A stretch of 5,004 nt of DNA, from the NCBI GenBank assembly GCA_007124105.1, contig SLFT01000411.1:1-5004 (forward strand), read 5' to 3'. The DNA comes from Candidatus Hydrogenedentota bacterium (GTDB lineage Bacteria > Hydrogenedentota > Hydrogenedentia > Hydrogenedentales > CAITNO01). The notes beneath the pieces are model-generated. The model was not told the origin of the DNA. It saw only the letters and a program-made list of their open reading frames with translations, and made no database searches. The position numbers and the translations under genes are program-made. Shown in pieces: positions 1 through 5,004 of this stretch (its first letter is position 1; each line of letters starts with the position of its first letter).

Positions 1-537
1 CACCTGCGGGTCGGCGATAAGCGCAATGCATATTGCCAGTTTCTGTTTTTGTCCGCGCGACAAACGCCGCACCTGTACATTTTTCTTGTCCTTCAGTCCG
101 ATGAAGTCCAGCAGATCATGGGCACGCTCGCGCAGCAGTTTGCCGCGCACATCCCGCAGCATGCCGTAATAGATAAGGTTCTCAAGTGGGGTCAATGGCC
201 ATATACTGGTGCGCGTCCCTTCGAGAACGACCCCCACCCGCCGCAACACCTGTTTGCGTTTCTTGTCCACATCGAGCCCGTCCACCAGGGCCTGGCCACG
301 GTCGGGGCGCACCAGTCCGGAGATCATTTTGACCATCGTTGTTTTGCCCGCGCCGTTCGGGCCGAGCAAACCGAATACTTCTCCCGGACGAATGCCAAAG
401 GAAACGTCGTTCGCGGCATACACGTCCCGTTTTCGGAACAGGCGGCGCTTGCGCGTATCCTCATCCACGTGCAACAGGTGACGTGTTGTGAATACCTTGT
501 GGATATTTCGTAATTCTACCAGTAGGTTGTCGGTCAT
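1..537 (-). CDS. ABC-2-type exporter, ATP-binding subunit (C-terminus cut by window edge)
   Basis: ATPase subunit that would power a membrane permease exporting a drug, lipid, glycan or peptide. The 179 visible residues stay open to the window edge. Walker A is GPNGAGKTT at residues 59-67. The ABC signature is LSRGQKQKL at 159-167. Walker B and the H-loop lie outside the window. The Q-loop glutamine is replaced by glutamate (VVLEGTR, E106); similar LEG motifs are known in DrrA/CcmA-like exporter ATPases, so this need not mean inactivity. Residues 17-40 form a longer-than-usual link between the first two strands, with a basic run (RKRRLFRKR, 29-37). The ATG overlaps the stop of the upstream protease gene as ATGA, with GGAG 5 nt before the start. 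The permease is probably the next gene, beyond the left edge. ABC ATPase identity is certain; the cargo is unknown. Confidence 0.95.
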   Translation of the reverse strand, partial: MTDNLLVELRNIHKVFTTRHLLHVDEDTRKRRLFRKRDVYAANDVSFGIRPGEVFGLLGPNGAGKTTMVKMISGLVRPDRGQALVDGLDVDKKRKQVLRRVGVVLEGTRTSIWPLTPLENLIYYGMLRDVRGKLLRERAHDLLDFIGLKDKKNVQVRRLSRGQKQKLAICIALIADPQV

Positions 538-1229
538 GGGGACTCCGTCATGGGTGAGACCATTCGCGCGCTGAGGATGCGCAACGCCTCTTCTTGGTCC
601 TCGTTTTCTTCTAGCAGGACGCAATATTCCAGATAGGCGCTTTCCACGTTTCGCGCCAGATGCGCCAGCGTCACTATGGTCAGGCTGTAGGTATAATAAT
701 ATACCACGCCGATGACGAGTGAAAACAGAAAGAATTCAATGGCGCAGGCCCATCCGTTGCTGAAGAAGTGATAATGCAGTACGCAGAAAAGCATTGCCGT
801 TACAATAATAGCGAGCGCAGGCGCGCCGGAACGGAGGGTCAGGATATCCTGCGCTGCCGCGCGATACACCAGTTCCTCAATGACACACACACCGACAAAC
901 CGAAACAATAATTCAGGCGCCGACTTCATAAATGCGCCGATGCCGCGAAAGTCCACGAGATGCCGCGCAACATCACCGGCATGTTGATGCGTGATGAGCA
1001 GTGAGAAGGCAAACAGCAAATGCCCCAGCGTCAGTCCCGCGATAATATCCACCGGCGACCAGAGCGCGCGCGTAAACAGCCCCGCTTGCGCCGTCCACCA
1101 GAGAGCCATTACGAGCAACACAAACTGAAGCAAATAGCCGGCGGCGGCGGGTCTGCCTTGCGCGAAAAGATTCCTGTACAAGGCGTGGGCGGAATAAGCA
1201 AGCCATATAATGATGAACGCCGTTGTCAC
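534..1229 (-). CDS. CPBP family intramembrane glutamic endopeptidase (CAAX protease / Abi type)
   Basis: Polytopic membrane protein of 231 residues, a usual size for the family. It carries the three family motifs: EELVYR at 118-123 (EExxxR), FCVLH at 148-152 (FxxxH), and HLARN at 190-194 (HxxxN). These polar residues form the catalytic site within the membrane in studied members such as Rce1. Hydrophobic segments lie near 1-16, 32-51, 61-80, 138-157 and 163-188. The C-terminal tail is acidic and soluble (LEENEDQEE, 206-214). Bacterial members are known in bacteriocin maturation or self-immunity and in membrane-protein cleavage; the substrate here cannot be read from sequence. The start is GTG, overlapping the upstream acetyltransferase stop as GTGA, with AAGGAG (1240-1245) 10 nt upstream. 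The stop overlaps the ABC ATPase start, so the protease probably acts with that exporter. Confidence 0.9.
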   Translation of the reverse strand: MTTAFIIIWLAYSAHALYRNLFAQGRPAAAGYLLQFVLLVMALWWTAQAGLFTRALWSPVDIIAGLTLGHLLFAFSLLITHQHAGDVARHLVDFRGIGAFMKSAPELLFRFVGVCVIEELVYRAAAQDILTLRSGAPALAIIVTAMLFCVLHYHFFSNGWACAIEFFLFSLVIGVVYYYTYSLTIVTLAHLARNVESAYLEYCVLLEENEDQEEALRILSARMVSPMTESP

Positions 1230-1852
1230 GACGGGTTGTCTCCTTCTTGCGCCAGAAATTGGACCATGGCTTTCAGCGACGCGTTTGCGGCGGCGCCCGC
1301 GAAGCGCTTGCGCACCAATTCAAACTCGTCGCGCAACAACCCGTAGCCGTAACCATCGTGCAATACACCGTCCCGAAGAATATGTTTCTCGAGTGTCATT
1401 TCACGCACGGCGCCAACTTTTTCGATGATTCGCCACGAAGCGCGATTGAAGGCATAAATAAACGCGCCGACCCGATGCAGGTTCAGCTCATCGAAAGCGT
1501 ATTCGAGCGCGCGATATACGCCCAGGGCCATCGTCATGCTGTTGCGTCGCTCTTTCGCGCCCATGTACACGTCAATATTACAGGACCTGTTCCGCCATGA
1601 GATATTCTGCAACGAAATCATGCCGATAAGCCCGTCCGCTTTTGATTCAATAACCAGATATATAGCGCCGGGCATACTTTGCGGCGCGCTTCGTCCAAGC
1701 ATCATAATAATCTTCTCGCGTGTCTGTCGCGATGATTGCGCGGCGTCGCCGTAGAGAAAGAATTGAAAGTCGGGGTCCTCCATCCAGGCGAGAATGGTGT
1801 CCAAATCATCTCGTTCGGCGCGTCGCAAATAAGTCTCTGTTACAATGCTCAT
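1226..1852 (-). CDS. GNAT-fold acetyltransferase, RimJ/RimL-like (second of a tandem pair)
   Basis: A 208-residue protein that reads as a GNAT N-acyltransferase. It opens with a first strand and helix (YLRRAERDDLDTILAWMED). A central strand follows (CNIDVYMG, 91-98), then the helix ALEYAFDELNLHRV (115-128) and the C-terminal signature FNRASWRIIEKVGA (135-148). The last two elements closely match RimJ/RimL-type enzymes, which acetylate amino groups of proteins, peptides or small molecules with acetyl-CoA. The usual pyrophosphate-binding loop (R/QxxGxG/A) is not evident: the position reads ERRNSMTMA (101-109), with no glycine. Activity or acyl donor may therefore be atypical. I chose the ATG at 1852, not the in-frame one at 1879: it makes an ATGA overlap with the upstream stop and has AGGAG (1863-1867) 10 nt before it. 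The substrate is unknown. Confidence 0.85.
   Translation of the reverse strand: MSIVTETYLRRAERDDLDTILAWMEDPDFQFFLYGDAAQSSRQTREKIIMMLGRSAPQSMPGAIYLVIESKADGLIGMISLQNISWRNRSCNIDVYMGAKERRNSMTMALGVYRALEYAFDELNLHRVGAFIYAFNRASWRIIEKVGAVREMTLEKHILRDGVLHDGYGYGLLRDEFELVRKRFAGAAANASLKAMVQFLAQEGDNPS
1240..1245 (-). promoter_or_regulatory. Ribosome binding site for the GTG-started protease gene
   Basis: AAGGAG on the minus strand, 10 nt before the GTG at 1229 and inside the upstream acetyltransferase gene. It supports a GTG start that overlaps the preceding stop as GTGA. Confidence 0.75.
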
Positions 1853-2397
1853 GGGTTGGTCGCTCCTGACGGCGCGCAACTGTGTGCGGTTAAGGCGTAG
1901 GTGCGCAAATCATGCCAGGCGCCGCCGCTGAAAAGGGCCTGGCGTTGCGCGCCCACACAAACGAAACTGCGGCGCTCGAGATATTGCGATAGATGGGTTT
2001 CTGTATCCAGGCACAACGCGACAACCTTGTACAGGCGCAGTTGGGTAAACGCCCGGGCAAGCAAGAAGTCCAGCGGTTCATCGGCAATGGCCGCGTGATA
2101 GCGCGTCTCATCGGCAAAGAGCAATACGAGTTCAGCGTACCGCGCTTCATAATTGATGCCGCGCAATCCGCACCAGCCGCGCAATACGCCTGTCGTATCT
2201 TCCACCGTGTACATAAGCCCCTGTGCGGCGTCCTTACGGGCCAGCATTTCGCGTATCTCGCGCATGGTTGGCATCAGCGGTTCACGACGGGGATCAAGCA
2301 ACGCGGCGCGTGTAGGCCCCGCAACATATAGCTGGCGGAGAAACAACGCGTCGTCGGGTTCCGGAAACCGTATAATCCCATGTTCGCCTGTTATCAT
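1849..2397 (-). CDS. GNAT-like acetyltransferase, divergent (first gene of the operon)
   Basis: A 182-residue protein with a weaker but recognisable GNAT layout. It begins with strand IIRFPEPDD (8-16) and a helix. A middle strand lies around YTVEDTTGVLRGWCGLRG (63-80). YAELVLLFADETRY (87-100) sits where the central strand is expected. The helix FLLARAFTQLRLYKVVALCL (111-130) and ETHLSQYLERRSFVCVG (133-149) take the place of the N-x-x-lyekxGF signature. The asparagine and the glycine-rich acetyl-CoA loop are not canonical (RYHAAIADE, 99-107). It may be an acyltransferase with altered cofactor contacts or a non-catalytic partner of the next gene. I prefer the ATG at 2397, with AAGGG 6 nt upstream. 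A GTG at 2478 would add 27 residues and has AGAGG 8 nt before it; that extension does not look like GNAT sequence but cannot be excluded. Confidence 0.72.
   Translation of the reverse strand: MITGEHGIIRFPEPDDALFLRQLYVAGPTRAALLDPRREPLMPTMREIREMLARKDAAQGLMYTVEDTTGVLRGWCGLRGINYEARYAELVLLFADETRYHAAIADEPLDFLLARAFTQLRLYKVVALCLDTETHLSQYLERRSFVCVGAQRQALFSGGAWHDLRTYALTAHSCAPSGATNP
1863..1867 (-). promoter_or_regulatory. Ribosome binding site fixing the start of the second GNAT gene
   Basis: AGGAG on the minus strand, 10 nt before the ATG at 1852 and inside the end of the preceding gene. It supports 1852 over the in-frame ATG at 1879. Confidence 0.7.
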
Positions 2398-2497
2398 AAT
2401 GCCCTTGTTTTCATCACGCTGTTTTCCCCGCGCCAAATACAAACCTTGTTGGACCAGGCACAACCATTCCACGAACACCTTAACGGCCTCTGTAGGG

Positions 2498-2575
2498 TGG
2501 ATGAAGTGAAGCGCAACCTACCGCAACCGTATACACGTTTTTTGATAAACGGTGGGTTGCGCTTCGCTTCACCCA
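2498..2575. repeat. Long imperfect palindrome, REP-like dispersed repeat
   Basis: Two 25-nt arms (2498-2522 and 2551-2575) are inverted repeats differing at 3 positions, around a 28-nt loop. The arm core reads GAAGCGCAACC on the left and GGTTGCGCTTC on the right. The pattern of a 'GGTGGGTTGCGCTTCGCTTC'-like arm beside a GTAGGGTGG flank resembles, from memory, palindromic repeats scattered through many bacterial genomes and often mis-annotated as short ORFs. It lies between the candidate operon promoter and the first GNAT gene, so a transcript from that promoter would carry a long hairpin in its leader. No U-tract follows the hairpin on the minus strand, so it is not an obvious intrinsic terminator. 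Copy number in this genome cannot be judged from one window. Confidence 0.8.
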
Positions 2576-2595
2576 TAATTTATACCCTAACCAGT

Positions 2596-2624
2596 AGTAT
2601 ACCCGTATACATCCGTCCGGGCAA
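2596..2624 (-). promoter_or_regulatory. Candidate sigma70-type promoter for the GNAT-GNAT-CPBP-ABC operon
   Basis: Minus strand: -35 TTGCCC (2619-2624), 17-nt spacer, -10 TATACT (2596-2601). Transcription would begin near 2589, giving a leader of about 190 nt that contains the palindromic repeat. The -10 box overlaps an inverted repeat at 2597-2610. Assigned by eye; the host's promoter consensus is unknown. Confidence 0.45.
2597..2610. promoter_or_regulatory. GTATAC inverted repeat over the -10 box, possible operator
   Basis: GTATAC-CC-GTATAC: two 6-nt half sites, each itself palindromic, separated by 2 nt. It overlaps the candidate -10 hexamer. A third GTATAC occurs at 2529-2534 in the loop of the palindromic repeat. 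The placement suits a repressor site, but no regulator gene is visible here. Confidence 0.3.
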
Positions 2625-2670
2625 ACATACAAAAGAACATGACGTCAGATAGTAATCCGGGTACGTTCTC

Positions 2671-4587
2671 CTACCGATATCGAATCATAACAGCCTTGTG
2701 CGCCGTGTCGCGATCGTCCGTGTTGTCTGAATGGCCGCCCCGGGCGCGAAGGTGGACGCTGGTAAGGGGATGGGTTCCATCGGAATAGACGATGACGCGG
2801 ACCGCATCGGCAACGACTGTCGGCCCGTTGGCGCTGCCCCACTGTAACACGCCAGTGTTGAGCCAGCCGCCCTGCCCCTCCAGCAGCGCACGCCACCGGC
2901 CGTCATGCCGGTATTGTACCTGCCACAACGCGAAGGGCTGTGGCTGGTTGAGGTATGTACCGCCCAAAGTGATCTCGTTTATGTTCTTGGCCGTGTTCCA
3001 GGATGCCTGCCAGAAGAAAGGATTCTCTTCGGCCAACAGGCCAAGGTCCTGACCATGCGCAACGCCGTATTCATTCCATTGGGTGCGGATATGATACTCT
3101 TCTGTGGCGGGATCATAGAGAATAGATTGCGGCGTTCCCCGACCCGCGCCATCTGCGACGCTCCCGGAGAGCTGCGCGTCCGGCGCCAACGCGAGATTCA
3201 TGTTCGCATTGCGTCGGTTCAAGCCAGTCGTTTCATGCGCTTGTATAACGGACACCGGAACACGTTTTGTGTAAAAACGCCCGCCCCCTTCGCAATCTGC
3301 GTAGGCCTGTACATGATATGTACCCGGCGCACCAGGTCGCCAGGTGGCGGTATAGGGGGCAGCCGCAGTTTCGGCGACGGCCTCGTCGTCCACCAGAAAT
3401 ACGACGCGGCTCACTGCCTGGTTGCGAAGCGTGATGGCGGCTTCGAGCGCAATGGCGGCCTCTTCATTTTGAGGCGCAGGCCGACAACTCAGCGTGGCAA
3501 CACTGGCCTTAAGCGCCACATCAGTATTAGTGACAAATGCCTGGCCCGGGGTTGGCGCGGCGAGCGTAGCGGACGCGCGGGGCGGCTGTACCATCAGTTC
3601 CTCGATGATCCTTTCCGTCTCCTTAACGCTCATTTCCTGCGTGAAATAGTAGCGGTCACTGGCTGAATCCTCTTCGAAGTGCGTATGTCCTTCGTCGCTG
3701 AACGAAACGGCGACAGGACCCTTCAGCCCCCAAACAGGCTGACCGTCGTATTCCAGTCCGCGCACCCCGTAATACACGGCGGTCTGGTCCCAACTTGAAC
3801 GGTTGCCGATTGCCCCTTGGCCGCCCTCAGTACCGCGATACAGTTTATAACTCATGGCGACAGGGTTTATTTCAGCATCTTGCAGTGTTCCACCGGTCTG
3901 AATGACCTGCCCGATTTCAAAGCCGGAATACACTATCGTCCCCGGCCAGTCGCGGGCTACTGTCTGCGCGGCCACAACATCAAGAATAATATTCCACTCG
4001 CGGTGGTTGGGGTCGCCGAAACTGCCGGCCATCAACACCAGTTCGGCCACCTTGGCAGCGGCCAGTTCTGCGCCGGTCTTGTTAATAGAGCCGTCGCCTT
4101 CGTGATCGGCTTCCGATTGCAGCAATCCATAGACGCAGGGCTGCCCGCCTATGACCACAATAGTGACGCTGTTGTCGGGCGCGTCATGAAGCAACCTTCG
4201 GTACAGGCTGGCGCTGTCTGGCGCTGTTTCGTTTGAGACGCGCGCCGGGAACCACATCGGGTCGCCGACCACGGGCGCGTAATTATCGGCGCCATGCAGC
4301 CCTTCGCCGCCATACAGGCCGACAGGCAGGTCAGGACGGCCGTAGAAGGCGTTGATGGCGGCAATCGTGCCGACTACGTGCGGCCCCGTAGTACTGGCCA
4401 TCACCCCGAGCATTTCGCATTCGCCATTGTCCGCCAAGGCATGCAAAAGCGCCAGCGCGCCCGCGTCGTCACAGTCGCCCCGCATATCGGTATCCAGGAT
4501 AATGCGCGGAACCGCCCCTGCTGTCCCGGAAACGGCAAATGAGATTCCGAGAATGCCAAGGATAAAAACAGAAGCGTGGGTTTTCAT
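2671..4587 (-). CDS. Secreted nucleoside hydrolase-like protein with Ig-like and discoidin-like domains
   Basis: A 638-residue exported protein, about twice the length of cytosolic nucleoside hydrolases (roughly 310-330). A signal peptide spans about 1-25 (hydrophobic core VFILGILGISFAV, likely cleavage after GTAGA). The nucleoside hydrolase domain (about 27-336) has the calcium-binding aspartate motif DTDMRGDCDD (32-41), the VTIVVIGG core strand (141-148), EWNIILDVVAA (197-207) matching the family's EFNxxxDPEAA, and WDQTAV (266-271) where HDxxAV is usual. Residues about 338-448 resemble a bacterial Ig-like domain (VSRVVFLVDDEAVAET, then PYTATWRPGAPGTYHVQAYA). Residues about 465-615 resemble a galactose-binding/F5-8 type C fold. 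Family members split ribosides into ribose and base; the exact substrate is unknown. The ATG at 4587 has AAGGAG 11 nt upstream and is followed directly by the signal peptide. It appears to be a single-gene unit. Confidence 0.9.
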   Translation of the reverse strand: MKTHASVFILGILGISFAVSGTAGAVPRIILDTDMRGDCDDAGALALLHALADNGECEMLGVMASTTGPHVVGTIAAINAFYGRPDLPVGLYGGEGLHGADNYAPVVGDPMWFPARVSNETAPDSASLYRRLLHDAPDNSVTIVVIGGQPCVYGLLQSEADHEGDGSINKTGAELAAAKVAELVLMAGSFGDPNHREWNIILDVVAAQTVARDWPGTIVYSGFEIGQVIQTGGTLQDAEINPVAMSYKLYRGTEGGQGAIGNRSSWDQTAVYYGVRGLEYDGQPVWGLKGPVAVSFSDEGHTHFEEDSASDRYYFTQEMSVKETERIIEELMVQPPRASATLAAPTPGQAFVTNTDVALKASVATLSCRPAPQNEEAAIALEAAITLRNQAVSRVVFLVDDEAVAETAAAPYTATWRPGAPGTYHVQAYADCEGGGRFYTKRVPVSVIQAHETTGLNRRNANMNLALAPDAQLSGSVADGAGRGTPQSILYDPATEEYHIRTQWNEYGVAHGQDLGLLAEENPFFWQASWNTAKNINEITLGGTYLNQPQPFALWQVQYRHDGRWRALLEGQGGWLNTGVLQWGSANGPTVVADAVRVIVYSDGTHPLTSVHLRARGGHSDNTDDRDTAHKAVMIRYR

Positions 4588-4598
4588 TACAGTGTAAA

Positions 4599-4604
4599 CT
4601 CCTT
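4599..4604 (-). promoter_or_regulatory. Ribosome binding site deciding the nucleoside hydrolase start
   Basis: AAGGAG on the minus strand, 11 nt before the ATG at 4587. With the signal peptide that follows, it rules for this start over the same-frame ATG at 4989, which would bury the signal peptide at residue 135. Confidence 0.7.
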
Positions 4605-4673
4605 GCTGTTTGCGGCTGCATTGAAAATTCCATGACCGAAAAACAACCGCAGGCTGCGCCACTACGTCCGTAT

Positions 4674-4703
4674 AGTATATAAGCGAAAGGCAAGACGTTC
4701 CAA
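4674..4703 (-). promoter_or_regulatory. Candidate proximal promoter of the nucleoside hydrolase gene
   Basis: Minus strand: -35 TTGGAA (4698-4703), 18-nt spacer, -10 TATACT (4674-4679). It predicts a leader of about 80 nt before the ATG at 4587. An alternative TATATA two bases upstream gives a 16-nt spacer. Assigned by eye. Confidence 0.4.
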
Positions 4704-4831
4704 CCCTGCAGTAATTTCTGGGGCGCCCAATTAGTATAAACCAGAGGCCCACAGACGCTTCTGTTGTATCTATGGTCTGCGCCGGAGCGTTTGCGCCCTT
4801 GCGCAATGTAACCGGCCTTGCTGCGGCGCTC

Positions 4832-4860
4832 ACTATAGCGGGCGTTACCTGATATTTCAA
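4832..4860 (-). promoter_or_regulatory. Candidate distal promoter of the nucleoside hydrolase gene
   Basis: Minus strand: -35 TTGAAA (4855-4860), exactly 17 nt, -10 TATAGT (4832-4837). Each box differs from the sigma70 consensus at one position, so this is the best promoter match in the window. It predicts a leader of about 240 nt, with the TTGCGC/GCGCAA inverted repeat (4791-4806) about 20-35 nt inside it. Confidence 0.5.
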
Positions 4861-4963
4861 TCTGGAGAAAGAAGCAAAGCCCCTGGAAAAGGGGAGGCAA
4901 TATACTTGATATGCCCCCGTGTACTGTGGTTTCATGACAGCGTTACAAAACAGGAGATTTGCT

Positions 4964-5004
4964 ATGCGATGCAATTCGTTGTTTTTCATAGTCGGAATCT
5001 GCGC
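4964..5004 (+). CDS. N-terminal fragment of a divergent gene, probably exported protein
   Basis: Only 13 complete codons are visible before the right edge: MRCNSLFFIVGIC. The start is supported by AGGAG (4952-4956) 7 nt before the ATG, the best-spaced ribosome binding site on the plus strand here. A positively charged residue followed by a hydrophobic run (LFFIVGI) looks like the start of a signal peptide or membrane anchor. It is transcribed away from the nucleoside hydrolase gene, with 376 nt between them. The function cannot be named from this fragment. Confidence 0.55.
   Translation, partial: MRCNSLFFIVGIC

Larger units (their letters stand above)
4588..4963. other. Divergent intergenic region, 376 nt
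   Basis: No gene is supported here. The minus frame of the nucleoside hydrolase stays open through it, but the translation is low-quality and lacks any recognisable domain. It contains two sigma70-like promoter candidates for the minus strand (4674-4703 and 4832-4860), a short perfect inverted repeat TTGCGC-CCTT-GCGCAA (4791-4806), and a small CCCC/GGGG hairpin (4880-4894). I found no convincing plus-strand promoter for the gene at 4964; TATACT at 4901-4906 lacks a good -35 partner. Confidence 0.7.

Noticed and set aside
49..513. Plus-strand open frame of 154 codons
   Set aside because: Antisense to the ABC ATPase, whose Walker A and signature motifs are unambiguous; the plus-strand product has no recognisable domain.
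1853..1879. Nine-residue upstream extension of the second GNAT gene
   Set aside because: The ATG at 1852 gives the ATGA overlap seen at the other junctions and has AGGAG 10 nt upstream.
2498..2575. Palindrome as an intrinsic terminator of the nucleoside hydrolase transcript
   Set aside because: The stem is long enough, but the sequence after it on the minus strand lacks a U-run, and the loop is large. Some termination cannot be excluded.
2380..2652. Plus-strand open frame across the palindromic repeat
   Set aside because: Its translation is largely that of the repeat and promoter region and has no ribosome binding site or domain; repeats of this type commonly give spurious short ORFs.
2905..3666. 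Plus-strand open frame of 253 codons
   Set aside because: Antisense to the Ig-like and discoidin-like part of the nucleoside hydrolase gene; the product is arginine-rich with no domain pattern, a typical shadow in GC-rich coding DNA.
4880..4894. CCCC-TGGAAAA-GGGG hairpin as a terminator
   Set aside because: The stem is only 4 bp and there is no uninterrupted U-tract after it on either strand.
4588..4989. 134-residue N-terminal extension of the nucleoside hydrolase
   Set aside because: It would place a clear signal peptide at residue 135, and the extension contains promoter-like sequences and no domain. The ATG at 4587 has its own AAGGAG.
1..5004. CRISPR array, tRNA, rRNA or insertion sequence
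   Set aside because: No regularly spaced direct repeats, no tRNA- or rRNA-like sequence, and no transposase or terminal inverted repeats were seen on either strand.

Overview
The window reads as a bacterial chromosome fragment: moderately GC-rich by eye, densely coded, and with clear Shine-Dalgarno sequences. The secreted nucleoside hydrolase with Ig-like and discoidin-like domains, plus the DTDMxxDxDD active-site variant, suggests Planctomycetes, Lentisphaerae, Hydrogenedentota or a similar environmental lineage. That is an inference from protein style only; no rRNA or marker gene is present.

Layout. Positions 1-2397 (minus strand) hold four tightly coupled genes. In transcription order they are: GNAT-like acetyltransferase (2397-1849), second GNAT-like acetyltransferase (1852-1226), CPBP/CAAX-type intramembrane protease (1229-534), and the ATPase subunit of an ABC-2-type exporter (537 to beyond position 1). 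Each junction is a 4-nt overlap (ATGA or GTGA), so the genes are very probably one translationally coupled operon. Positions 2398-2670 are non-coding, with a candidate promoter at 2596-2624 that overlaps a GTATAC inverted repeat. Between that promoter and the first gene lies a long imperfect palindrome (2498-2575) that looks like a dispersed REP-type repeat.

Positions 2671-4587 (minus) encode a 638-residue exported protein: signal peptide, inosine-uridine-type nucleoside hydrolase domain, Ig-like domain, and discoidin-like C-terminal domain. Positions 4588-4963 are an intergenic region with two sigma70-like promoter candidates for this gene. At 4964 a divergent plus-strand gene begins, with a good ribosome binding site and the start of a hydrophobic N-terminus; only 13 complete codons are visible.

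Functional reading. The operon combines two acyltransferase-fold proteins, an intramembrane protease and an export ATPase. This would suit modification, maturation and export of a small molecule or peptide, or self-protection against one, but no precursor peptide or biosynthetic enzyme is visible here. The nucleoside hydrolase looks like an independent extracellular or periplasmic scavenging enzyme. The least ordinary points are the four-gene overlapping operon, the lack of canonical acetyl-CoA loops in both GNAT proteins, and the palindromic repeat in the presumed 5' leader.
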